A DNA stretch of 64,000 nt from CAZYHS01 sp964647545. GTDB lineage: Bacteria; UBA10199; GCA-002796325; 1-14-0-20-49-13. The notes beneath the pieces were generated by a model that was given only the letters and a program-made list of their open reading frames with translations, searched no databases and was not told the DNA's origin. The stretch's first letter is position 1. Every line of letters begins with the position of its first letter. Both the position numbers and the translations under genes were made by a program. Where the stretch lies: assembly GCA_964647545.1 (NCBI GenBank), contig CAZYHS010000005.1, positions 1 to 64,000 of the forward strand, given 5' to 3'. Positions 31,290 through 39,264 of this stretch are shown here, one piece after another.

Positions 31290-33761
31290 CTAGATGTCCA
31301 AGTTTCTAGCGTTCAGAGCGTTCTGCTCAATAAATTCGCGGCGCGGCTCGACCTGATCTCCCATCAAAATTGTAAAGATGGAATCGGCCTCGACCGCGTC
31401 CTCAACCGTCACCTGCAACAAGGTTCGCCCTTCGGGATCCATCGTCGTCGTCCAAAGCTGTTCGGGATTCATCTCACCCAAACCTTTATAGCGCTGGATC
31501 ATGTGGCCGGCGCGACCTTCCGCCATAATAAAATCTCTGACGGGGCGTAAAAATCTGTGCTCGTCCTTTGCGTCGCCCTTTTCAACGATAAAAGGCCCGC
31601 GCCCGATTTCTTTGAAAGCCTCTCTTAATTTTTTCAACTCCGCAACCTCGGCAGATTCGAGGAAATCCGCGTCGATAACGGTCTCGCGCTGAAAACCGTG
31701 CATAATGGTTTTATAAATAATTTTGTTCGATTGGTGCTCGGGGTCTTCAACAACGTCGACGGTAAAATCCCCAAAATCGGGAAACACCTCTTCAATGTGC
31801 TCGGCGATTTTATCTAGCTCTGCGTCAAGCTTCTTCGCATTCGACAACAGCGCGCGCGAAACATCGCTAACTGTAACGAGCACATCCACGACCCTAGAAT
31901 CCCTGCGGCGCTTAACAACTTCTAACAGTTTGTCGTACTTGATTAGCTGCTTGACCAATTTTCCAAGTGCTTTGCCGGTCAACTCCTTGGTCTTCGTCCT
32001 CATTTTTACACCGTCAACACCAAGATCGATCAGGTAATCTTCGAGCAGCACGTCGTCTTTAAGATAACGTTCTTCTTTTCCCTTTTTGACTCGGTACAAA
32101 GGAGGTTGCGCTATGAACAAATGACCGTTCGCAATGATTTCGGGCATTTGCCGATAGAAAAAGGTCAGCAAAAGGGTGCGAATGTGCGAGCCGTCAACAT
32201 CGGCGTCGGTCATGATGATTATACTGTGATAGCGCAGCTTTGAAATATCTCGTGTTCCATCGCCGCCGTCACCGACTCCAATGCCGAGCGCCGTGATCAT
32301 CGTACGAATTTCATCGTTGCTAAGCATTTTGTCGAAGCGCGCCTTCTCGACGTTGAGAATTTTTCCCTTCAACGGCAAGATGGCCTGATTTCTTCTGTCA
32401 CGCCCCTGTTTCGCCGAGCCGCCGGCCGAATCTCCTTCGACGATGTAGAGCTCGCATTTGGACGCATCTCTCTCTTGGCAATCGGCAAGCTTGCCGGGAA
32501 GAGCGCCGACTTCGAGCGCAGATTTTCTGCGGACAAGGTCGCGCGCCTTGCGAGAAGCTTCTCTTGCACGGGCCGCTTCGATCGCCTTGGACAGGATTTT
32601 TCTTGAGACGGTTCCGTTGCGTTCAAAAAAGTCGAGAAGTTTTTCGTAAACTACCTGTTTGACAATTCCCTCGACCTCGGAGTTGCCAAGCTTTGTCTTT
32701 GTTTGTCCTTCGAACTGCGGGTTGGGAATTTTCACCGAAACCACGGCCGTCAGGCCTTCGCGAATATCGTCGCCGGTCGGGGGTTCACCAACTTTTTTAA
32801 ACAGATCGGTCGATGATGCGAACTGATTTGCGGCGCGCGTCAGCGCAGATTTAAAGCCGACAAGATGAGTTCCACCTTCGTGAGTGTTTATATTATTTGC
32901 GAACGAAAAAATATTTTCGTTGTAACTGTCGTTCCATTGCAGCGCGACTTCGACCACGATTCCATCTTTTTCCGCGTCAAAAAAGATAACGTCTTTGTGA
33001 AGCGGGGTCTTCTTTTGATTTAAATGTTCGACGAAACTTTGAATGCCGCCTTCGTAGCAGAAATCGTGTTTTTTCTCGGAGCGTTCATCCTGAATTGTTA
33101 TTCTGATCCCGCGATTTAAGAACGCGAGTTCGCGAAGCCTCTGAGAAAGTGTGTCAAAACTGTACTCTGTATTTTCAAAAATTTCTTTGTCCGGCTTGAA
33201 TGTCACCCTCGTGCCGCGCTTGTCTGTTTTGCCGACAACTTTCAGCGGCGCAAGAGGAACTCCACGCTTGAAAGACATCTCATGAACTTTGCCGTCGCGA
33301 CGAATTTCAACTTTCATCCCTTCGGACAAAGCGTTCACAACAGAAGCTCCAACGCCGTGTAATCCGCCGGAAACTTTATACGCATTATGTTCGAACTTAC
33401 CGCCTGCGTGCAGCTTGGTGAGCACAACTTCTGCGGCGGAAATTCCCTCGGTCTCGTGCATATCGACCGGAATACCGCGGCCGTTGTCTTCCACCGTTAT
33501 TGAGTTATCGATATGAATTGCAACGTCGATTTTGTCGCAGAATCCAGCAAGGGCCTCGTCGATCGAGTTATCTACAATTTCGTAAACAAGGTGGTGCAAA
33601 CCGGCCGTGCTGGTTGAGCCGATATACATCGCCGGACGTTTTCTAACTGCTTCAAGACCTTCGAGAACTTTGATGGTCGATGCGTCGTAAGCATGCCCTT
33701 TTTTAGGCGAAGTATTGCTAGATACTTGTTTTTCCGCGGAATTTTCTTTCTTCTCTGCCAT
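31290..33761 (-). CDS. gyrB: DNA gyrase subunit B
   Basis: An 823-residue type IIA topoisomerase subunit. The GHKL ATPase domain shows EIVDNSIDEALAGFC, VEDNGRGIPVD and GGLHGVGASVVNALS. The TOPRIM domain shows YIVEGDSAGGSAKQGRDR and MTDADVDGSHI, and the C-terminus ends GDQVEPRREFIEQNA. The N-terminus has about 25 extra charged residues before YDASTIKVLEGLEAVRKRPAMYIG. It follows dnaN by 48 bases on the same strand; the usual intervening recF is absent. Confidence 0.98.
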   Translation of the reverse strand: MAEKKENSAEKQVSSNTSPKKGHAYDASTIKVLEGLEAVRKRPAMYIGSTSTAGLHHLVYEIVDNSIDEALAGFCDKIDVAIHIDNSITVEDNGRGIPVDMHETEGISAAEVVLTKLHAGGKFEHNAYKVSGGLHGVGASVVNALSEGMKVEIRRDGKVHEMSFKRGVPLAPLKVVGKTDKRGTRVTFKPDKEIFENTEYSFDTLSQRLRELAFLNRGIRITIQDERSEKKHDFCYEGGIQSFVEHLNQKKTPLHKDVIFFDAEKDGIVVEVALQWNDSYNENIFSFANNINTHEGGTHLVGFKSALTRAANQFASSTDLFKKVGEPPTGDDIREGLTAVVSVKIPNPQFEGQTKTKLGNSEVEGIVKQVVYEKLLDFFERNGTVSRKILSKAIEAARAREASRKARDLVRRKSALEVGALPGKLADCQERDASKCELYIVEGDSAGGSAKQGRDRRNQAILPLKGKILNVEKARFDKMLSNDEIRTMITALGIGVGDGGDGTRDISKLRYHSIIIMTDADVDGSHIRTLLLTFFYRQMPEIIANGHLFIAQPPLYRVKKGKEERYLKDDVLLEDYLIDLGVDGVKMRTKTKELTGKALGKLVKQLIKYDKLLEVVKRRRDSRVVDVLVTVSDVSRALLSNAKKLDAELDKIAEHIEEVFPDFGDFTVDVVEDPEHQSNKIIYKTIMHGFQRETVIDADFLESAEVAELKKLREAFKEIGRGPFIVEKGDAKDEHRFLRPVRDFIMAEGRAGHMIQRYKGLGEMNPEQLWTTTMDPEGRTLLQVTVEDAVEADSIFTILMGDQVEPRREFIEQNALNARNLDI

Positions 33762-33809
33762 AAGTGGAGAGAGGGAATATCAGAAGAGTTTTGAAATGTA
33801 AAGTCCAGA

Positions 33810-34919
33810 CTACATTCGCATCGGCATGACCACAGATAAAAATCCCTTGTCAAATTCAGACCTTATAATACAGGGGGCAGTGTCACTTTTAAGCTCCAAA
33901 ACCACCTTTTCATCTTCTAAAACCCCAAGAATATCAAGGAAGTAGCTTGCGTTAAACCCCACGTCAAACTTCTCCCCTTTGTAAGAGCAAGAAATTTCTT
34001 CGTGTGCCTCACCGATATCGGGATTAGACGACGTAATATCGAGATTATTAGACGAAATAGAAAATTTTACGCCGCGGGACTTTTCGTTTGCGACCAAGGA
34101 AGTCCTTCTTAGCGATTGAATTAATTCTTGTCTGCCGACGGATAAAATCTTGTTGTTTTCTTTCGGGACCGCCGATTCATAAGGCGGAAAATTCCCGTCG
34201 ATTAGGCGACACACAAGTAGTGTGTTTTCGGTTTCCGCGGAAATTGTCTTCTCCCCGATCTTGAGATTGAACACACCATCAAGATTCGCCAAAAGTTTTT
34301 TTAGCTCCCAAACACCCTTCTTGGGAAGAATAACCCCCTTGGGCAACTTCGCAGAATTTTTTAGCTGTCGCTGCGAATATGAAAGTCTGTGTCCGTCGGT
34401 TGCAACCATTCTCAAAAAAGATTTTCCCGATTCACTTTTACTTTCGAGCATAACGCCGTTGAGGGTGTATCTGGTCTCGTCGTTTGACATGGCGTATGAA
34501 ACTTTTTCGACCATCCCGATAAAATCTTTTGCTTCCAACGAAATTTCGTTTCCCTCGGCAACCGGAATTTTTGGAAATTCATCGGGCGCCGCACCCATGA
34601 TCTTAAATTTTGATTTTCCGCTGACGATTTCGATCCAATTGTTCGCCTGTTTTTTCAGAGAAACAATTCCGGAAGGAAGTTCTTTCACAATGTCGTAAAT
34701 ATTTTTCACCGGCACTAAAACTTTTCCCTGAGAAACCGACTCGGCGGGTTGTTTTGTAACAAGTCCGATTTGAAGATCTGTCGCGGTGAAAGTCACCGAC
34801 TTGTTGCCGGTCTCCAAAAGTGCGTTTGTTAAAATCGGCATCGTTGTCCGGTGTTCGATAACACTTTGTGAAAGATACAAAGCGTTCAATAAATTTTCTT
34901 TTTGAATTTTAATTTCCAT
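33810..34919 (-). CDS. dnaN: DNA polymerase III beta subunit (sliding clamp)
   Basis: A 369-residue clamp of three homologous domains. It begins MEIKIQKENLLNALYLSQSVIEHRTTMPILTN and ends with the conserved LSVVMPMRM-type C-terminus. ATDGHRLSYSQ in the second domain and the DG-NFPPYESAVP segment are typical. GGGGTG precedes the ATG at 34917-34919. It lies between dnaA/oriC and gyrB in the standard order. Confidence 0.97.
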   Translation of the reverse strand: MEIKIQKENLLNALYLSQSVIEHRTTMPILTNALLETGNKSVTFTATDLQIGLVTKQPAESVSQGKVLVPVKNIYDIVKELPSGIVSLKKQANNWIEIVSGKSKFKIMGAAPDEFPKIPVAEGNEISLEAKDFIGMVEKVSYAMSNDETRYTLNGVMLESKSESGKSFLRMVATDGHRLSYSQRQLKNSAKLPKGVILPKKGVWELKKLLANLDGVFNLKIGEKTISAETENTLLVCRLIDGNFPPYESAVPKENNKILSVGRQELIQSLRRTSLVANEKSRGVKFSISSNNLDITSSNPDIGEAHEEISCSYKGEKFDVGFNASYFLDILGVLEDEKVVLELKSDTAPCIIRSEFDKGFLSVVMPMRM

Positions 34920-35176
34920 AATTCACCCCATATTTTGTTTTGTCTTTCTGTTTTATATTTTTAAACAAAAGACAGTAGTAGCAGAAGTAGCGGCTGTGGA
35001 TATGTGCACAACCGATTCAACTCAGCGAAGCAGAAAAACATTTCGCAAATTTTTTCTGTGAACAATCTCTTGATAAAGAACTCAATAACCTGTGAAACGC
35101 TGTGCAAAAAAGTTGTTAGAAAAATTGTTACACCACTAATCAACATGGTTATGCACAAACTTGTGCACAAAAAATT
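34920..35176. other. oriC: Probable replication origin (oriC) in the dnaN-dnaA gap
   Basis: 257 non-coding bases. A 40-base, very AT-rich stretch (34931-34970) is followed by six DnaA-trio triplets, CAG-TAG-TAG-CAG-AAG-TAG (34973-34990), a GC spacer CGGC (34991-34994), and the DnaA box TGTGGATAT (34995-35003). This is the order of the bacterial basal unwinding element. Further DnaA-box-like sequences are TTATGCACA (35149-35157) and TTGTGCACA within 35161-35170. The stretch holds no plausible gene. Confidence 0.75.
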
Positions 35177-36532
35177 TCATGGAAGAGTGAGACGCTTTTC
35201 AAGCGTCTCGATCTCTTCGCGAAGCTTCGGATTTTCAATGAGCATCTCTTCAACGCGCCTGCATGCGTGAATGACCGTAGTGTGATCTTTTCCGCCGAAT
35301 TTTTCTCCGATCTCAGGAAAGCTAGAACCGGCGTGCTTTTTACAGAGGAACATCGCGATTTGTCTCGGCACGACGAGCGATTTCATTCGCCGCGCAGATT
35401 TTAAATCGGATATTTTTATTTTGAAATGTTCTGAAACAAGTTTTTGTATCGAGTCTATCGAACATACAACCGTGCTTTTATTCACAATGTGTTGCAAGAT
35501 TTTCTCGGCGAACGAAACAGTGATGGTCTCTTTGAAAAGAGAAGAGTAGGCCGAAAGACGGATCAGCGCCCCCTCGAGCTCGCGAATGTTAGAACGAATG
35601 CGAGTTGCAAGAAAAATCGCGACATCGTCGCTCATTGTGATGAAAGAGCTCTCCGCTTTCTTTTTCAAGATCGCAATTCTAGTTTCGAGATCGGGAGGTT
35701 GAATGTCGGCAACGAGGCCCCATTCGAGGCGAGAACGAATTCTGTCGTCAATGTCAATAATATCTTTTGGATATCTGTCGCTAGTCACGACGATTTGTTT
35801 TTGAAGTTCAAGTAAAGTGTTGAACGTGTGAAAAAACTCTTCTTGCGTTCTCTCTTTTCCCTGTAAGAACTGAATGTCGTCCATCAAAAGCACATCACAA
35901 TTCTGGCGATATTTTTTTCTGAGCTCGACCATTTTGTCGTAGCGAATTCCAAAAATCACCTCGTTCATAAAACTTTCCGCCGTGACGTAGAGCACTCTTG
36001 TGTCGGGATTTTTTCTGATGATTTCAAGACCGATAGCGGTAGCAAGGTGAGTTTTTCCAAGACCGACTCCACCGTAAATAAAAAGCGGGTTGTAGTGTCC
36101 ACCCGGAAGATCTGCGACCGCCTTTGCCGCAGCGCTTGCAAATTGATTCGCGTTGCCGACGACAAATCTGTCGAAAGTATATTTTAAATTCAGTCCGCTG
36201 TTTGGTGTGCGGGCGGGAGCGTTTTGTTGTGAAGAAGATTCAACGCTTGGAAGTGTCGCGTCGATTTTAGTGTCGATTTCGTCGCCGATCGACGAATCGA
36301 TTTCGAGCATACACTGCACCGGTCGCCCAAGCGCGATCGAAAGCTCCGACAAAAGCACGTCGGAATAATTTTCTTCGATCCAGTCTTTACAAAATTTATC
36401 CGGCACGCCGACCGTTAAAGTGTCGCCATCTTCACGCAGGGGTTTCACAAAAGCAAACCACTTGGCGTAGTTCACCTCGCCGATTTTGCCGCGAATTTGT
36501 TCAAGAAATTGGTGCCAGTGTTCAGGTGTCAT
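35177..36532 (-). CDS. dnaA: Chromosomal replication initiator protein DnaA
   Basis: A 451-residue initiator ATPase. Domain I begins TPEHWHQFLEQIRGKIGEVNYAKWF. Domain III has Walker A YGGVGLGKTHLATAIG and Walker B VLLMDDIQFLQGKERTQEEFFHTFN. Domain IV ends with the DnaA-box-binding signature GGKDHTTVIHACRRVEEM. I chose the ATG at 36530-36532, giving the normal length; an upstream TTG would add 34 residues that overlap a DnaA-box pair. A linker of about 50 residues (domain II) precedes FDRFVVGNANQFA. It lies next to oriC and is divergent from rpmH. Confidence 0.97.
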   Translation of the reverse strand: MTPEHWHQFLEQIRGKIGEVNYAKWFAFVKPLREDGDTLTVGVPDKFCKDWIEENYSDVLLSELSIALGRPVQCMLEIDSSIGDEIDTKIDATLPSVESSSQQNAPARTPNSGLNLKYTFDRFVVGNANQFASAAAKAVADLPGGHYNPLFIYGGVGLGKTHLATAIGLEIIRKNPDTRVLYVTAESFMNEVIFGIRYDKMVELRKKYRQNCDVLLMDDIQFLQGKERTQEEFFHTFNTLLELQKQIVVTSDRYPKDIIDIDDRIRSRLEWGLVADIQPPDLETRIAILKKKAESSFITMSDDVAIFLATRIRSNIRELEGALIRLSAYSSLFKETITVSFAEKILQHIVNKSTVVCSIDSIQKLVSEHFKIKISDLKSARRMKSLVVPRQIAMFLCKKHAGSSFPEIGEKFGGKDHTTVIHACRRVEEMLIENPKLREEIETLEKRLTLP

Positions 36533-36545
36533 GATATTCACATTA

Positions 36546-36565
36546 TTATCCACACCTGTGGATAA
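36546..36565. promoter_or_regulatory. Head-to-head pair of perfect DnaA boxes upstream of dnaA
   Basis: TTATCCACA (36546-36554), two bases, TGTGGATAA (36557-36565): two exact consensus boxes forming a 20-base palindrome, 14 bases upstream of the dnaA start. Likely autoregulation of dnaA, or a second origin subregion. Confidence 0.8.
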
Positions 36566-36627
36566 GTCCGCCGTTTTTTCGGTACATATGTCCGATGTTA
36601 GCCGCATGCAAGTGAAAACTTTCGCTC

Positions 36628-36656
36628 TTGACAATGAAGCCGTAACTCCTTATCAA
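36628..36656 (+). promoter_or_regulatory. Sigma-70-type promoter of rpmH-rnpA-yidD-yidC
   Basis: TTGACA (36628-36633, exact -35), 17-base spacer, TATCAA (36651-36656). It lies about 36 bases upstream of the rpmH start and its AAGGAG ribosome site. Confidence 0.75.
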
Positions 36657-36691
36657 TCCAGTCTAATTTTTTTGGAAACAAGGAGAATTAT

Positions 36692-36841
36692 ATGCCGAAG
36701 AGAACTTTTAAACCGAGCAAGGTTCGTAGAAAAAGAACACACGGTTTCAAAAAACGTATGAGCACCAAAGGCGGAAGATCGGTTTTGGCGAGCCGCCGTA
36801 AGAAGGGCCGCAAGCGCTTGACTGTCAAAAAGGGTAGATAA
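36692..36841 (+). CDS. rpmH: Ribosomal protein L34
   Basis: A 49-residue, very basic protein, MPKRTFKPSKVRRKRTHGF..., with the full L34 pattern (HGFKKRMSTKGGRSVLASRRKKGRKRL). AAGGAGAAT lies upstream of the ATG at 36692. The stop TAA overlaps the rnpA ATG by one base (TAATG), so the two are translationally coupled. It is the first gene of the rpmH-rnpA-yidD-yidC operon, divergent from dnaA. Confidence 0.98.
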   Translation: MPKRTFKPSKVRRKRTHGFKKRMSTKGGRSVLASRRKKGRKRLTVKKGR

Positions 36842-37170
36842 TGCAAGGGGTTACCAAGCTCGAACGTTTGCTTAAAAAGCAAGAGTTTGATTTGGTCTAT
36901 AAAACCGGCAGACGGCTCTTTTCAAAGCACTTTTCGATAACTTTTCTCAAAAGCCCCCGAAAAAGGATAGGTTTTTCAATATCCTCTAAAGTCGGCGGGG
37001 CGGTCGTCCGAAATCGTATAAGACGAGTCATTAGAGAAATGTTTCGTAATAATATTGACCTTTTTCCGCATGGAGATTGTGTAATTTGGGCAAAGGCCGG
37101 AGCTGCCAAATTAAATCGGCCCGAAATCCGCGAGGAAATTTCTGCTCTTGCCAAAAATGTCAATAAATAA
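36841..37170 (+). CDS. rnpA: Ribonuclease P protein component
   Basis: A 109-residue basic protein that helps the RNase P RNA process tRNA precursors. The signature region VVRNRIRRVIREMFR is the conserved RNR motif helix. The N-terminal LLKKQEFDLVYKTGRRLFSKHFSI is typical. It overlaps rpmH by one base and yidD by 14 bases. Confidence 0.96.
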   Translation: MQGVTKLERLLKKQEFDLVYKTGRRLFSKHFSITFLKSPRKRIGFSISSKVGGAVVRNRIRRVIREMFRNNIDLFPHGDCVIWAKAGAAKLNRPEIREEISALAKNVNK

Positions 37171-37402
37171 ATTTTTTCTTGCGTTTATATGGCTGTATAA
37201 ACGGTCGCTCTCGAAACCATTGAGGTTTTTGGGGGCAGAATGTCGATTTTATCCGAACTGTTCGACCTATGCGCAGCACGCATTCGAACAATATGGCGTT
37301 TTAAAGGCCTTTTGGCTCACATTGAGGCGGTTGGCTAGGTGCGGGCCTTGGCATGAAGGCGGAATTGACCCGGTTCCACCAAACCCTAACAGAGGTAAGT
37401 AA
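37157..37402 (+). CDS. yidD: Membrane protein insertion efficiency factor YidD
   Basis: An 81-residue protein of the YidD family (DUF37). The cysteine-rich core CRFYPNCSTYAQHAFEQYGVLKAFWLTLRRLARCGPWHEGGIDPVP is characteristic. An amphipathic N-terminal helix (NKFFLAFIWLYKRSL) associates with the inner membrane. I use the ATG at 37157; an in-frame TTG at 37148 is possible. The stop codon overlaps the yidC ATG by one base (TAATG). Confidence 0.96.
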   Translation: MSINKFFLAFIWLYKRSLSKPLRFLGAECRFYPNCSTYAQHAFEQYGVLKAFWLTLRRLARCGPWHEGGIDPVPPNPNRGK

Positions 37403-39069
37403 TGAAATTGAATCAGGATACCAGATCGCTGCTGGCCGTCGGATTAAGTGTGGGTGTTTTTGTTCTTTGGTACGCATTTCTTAGCCCAAAACCTCCAAAA
37501 CCGACTCCGCAAGACACCGCTGCCGTAACCGCACAGGCCTCGGCGCCGGCGACAACAACTCCGACACAGGTCGCGGCAGCTCAGTCGTCACTTCCCGCCC
37601 AAACTTCAACGAGCGCGAGCTTAGTTGCAGACCCTCAAGCTACGACGCCTGTGAAGATTTCGACATTTGAATCAGAGCTTTGGAAGGTCGTGCTCACAAA
37701 CGACGGCGCGGTTCCGCTCTCTTGGGAGATGAAAAAATACAAAGAGGGAAAACCCCCCGCAGAGAAGCAAATCAATCTGGTGAGCGAAGCCAATCCGCCT
37801 CTTTTGCAGAAATTATCATTTGCAGTTATTCCGGAGCGCCCGAGGTTTGCGGTTCAAAGCGAATCTGAAAACGAGATTGTCTATGTTTGGCGGAACAACG
37901 AAGTCCAAATCACAAAGACGTATCGTTTTGACCCGAACAAATATCAGCTCGACCTAATTCTCGGAGTTAAGAACCTAGGAAAAAATCCCGTGCAGGGGAC
38001 GGTTTCGCTCGATTGGAAATATCAAAACGGAAAACAGGAAAAGGGGGGTTTTCTTAGCTTTCTCAAAGGGCCGAAGAACGAACATCAGCCCATTTTCGAT
38101 ATTAATAACAAAGTGGAACGCGAAGCCGGCGTGAATAAGATCGGGAGATTACTGTGGAGCGGAGTTGAAGACCGCTATTTTATCGCAGCGATCGTTCCGC
38201 GAGAAGCCAGCGACGCCGCATCGGTTTCAACACAGATGATTCCGTCGCAGGATGGAGGACGGATCGTCGGCGCTGTCGCGACAGAGCCGCTGCCGGCTAT
38301 TATTCCGGGGAGCGAAGTGGTGCAGACATTCGCTTTGTATGTCGGTCCAAAGCAGATGGAAAGCCTTAAGGCGGTCGGCGCTAATTTAGACAAGGCGATC
38401 GATCACGGATGGTTCAGCGTTATCGCGCTTCCCATTTTGTATCTGCTTAAATTTTTCTACGGACTTGTTCACAACTGGGGTGTGGCCATCATTTTGCTGA
38501 CCCTCTTTGTTAAACTTTTGCTGCATCCGCTGACAAAGCATTCAATGAAGTCGATGAAGGCGATGCAAAAGATTCAGCCTCAGATGAAAGCGCTCAGAGA
38601 AAAATACAAGAACGACCGCGAGCGTCTTAACATGGAGACGATGCAGCTTTTCAGGGCTAACAAAGTTAACCCGATGGGTGGTTGTCTGCCAATGTTGTTA
38701 CAGTTCCCGATTTACATTGCGCTTTATCGTGTGTTGTGGAGCTCGATCGAACTTTATCGTTCTCCGTTTTTCTGGTTCTATCGTGACCTGTCCGCTCCCG
38801 ACCCGACGTTTGTAATGCCGATCCTGCTCGGTGTTTTTATGTGGTTGCAGCAGAAGTTCACGCCATCTGCCAGCATGGATCCGCAGCAGGCAAAAATGAT
38901 GCAAATTATGCCGATCATGTTCACGGCTTTCATGCTATTTTTGCCAAGCGGGCTGGTTCTCTATATTCTGGTGAACACGCTTACCAGTGTGTTGCAGCAG
39001 TGGATGTCGAACAACGATATTCGCTTTAGAGACCTGATGCGCGGAAAATTTAAAAAGGCCTCGGCATAA
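37402..39069 (+). CDS. yidC: Membrane protein insertase YidC
   Basis: A 555-residue Oxa1-type insertase of Gram-negative type: a first membrane helix (about 10-27), a low-complexity Ala/Pro/Thr/Gln linker, a periplasmic beta-sandwich domain to about residue 330, then five membrane helices. Conserved features are WGVAIILLTLFVKLLLHPLT, the coiled-coil loop QPQMKALREKYKNDRERLNMETMQLFR, and NPMGGCLPMLLQFPIYIALYRVL. The C-terminus ends in a short basic tail. The large periplasmic domain supports a Gram-negative host. A strong terminator follows. Confidence 0.97.
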   Translation: MKLNQDTRSLLAVGLSVGVFVLWYAFLSPKPPKPTPQDTAAVTAQASAPATTTPTQVAAAQSSLPAQTSTSASLVADPQATTPVKISTFESELWKVVLTNDGAVPLSWEMKKYKEGKPPAEKQINLVSEANPPLLQKLSFAVIPERPRFAVQSESENEIVYVWRNNEVQITKTYRFDPNKYQLDLILGVKNLGKNPVQGTVSLDWKYQNGKQEKGGFLSFLKGPKNEHQPIFDINNKVEREAGVNKIGRLLWSGVEDRYFIAAIVPREASDAASVSTQMIPSQDGGRIVGAVATEPLPAIIPGSEVVQTFALYVGPKQMESLKAVGANLDKAIDHGWFSVIALPILYLLKFFYGLVHNWGVAIILLTLFVKLLLHPLTKHSMKSMKAMQKIQPQMKALREKYKNDRERLNMETMQLFRANKVNPMGGCLPMLLQFPIYIALYRVLWSSIELYRSPFFWFYRDLSAPDPTFVMPILLGVFMWLQQKFTPSASMDPQQAKMMQIMPIMFTAFMLFLPSGLVLYILVNTLTSVLQQWMSNNDIRFRDLMRGKFKKASA

Positions 39070-39094
39070 ATCTTTTTTGCCGATTGCATAAATA

Positions 39095-39136
39095 CCCCGA
39101 TAAAATGCAGATTTATGCATTTTCTCGGGGTTTTTT
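39095..39136 (+). terminator. Rho-independent terminator after yidC
   Basis: A 15-base stem, CCCCGATAAAATGCA (39095-39109) with TGCATTTTCTCGGGG (39116-39130), one mismatch, six-base loop, followed by TTTTTT (39131-39136). It separates the yidC operon from the helical-repeat gene cluster. Confidence 0.93.
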
Positions 39137-39264
39137 ATGTCCAATAACTCTTTTTTGTTGCGACTTCGTATAATTATTGATAGGGGACTATCTCCATAAT
39201 AATCTTAGGGTTTTGTTGTTTTTTGGTTGCTGTTAGCGGGGGATGTCACACAGGATGGCATGCA

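Noticed and set aside
36533..36634. N-terminal extension of DnaA starting from TTG at 36632-36634
   Set aside because: It would cover the DnaA-box pair and add 34 non-conserved residues; the ATG at 36532 gives the standard DnaA N-terminus.
39181..39264. A lipoprotein-like leader upstream of the first helical-repeat gene (hydrophobic I/L/F/V run ending SGGC)
   Set aside because: No ATG, GTG or TTG lies before the hydrophobic stretch; the only upstream start (TTG 39223) leaves too few residues for a signal peptide, so the ATG at 39265 was kept.
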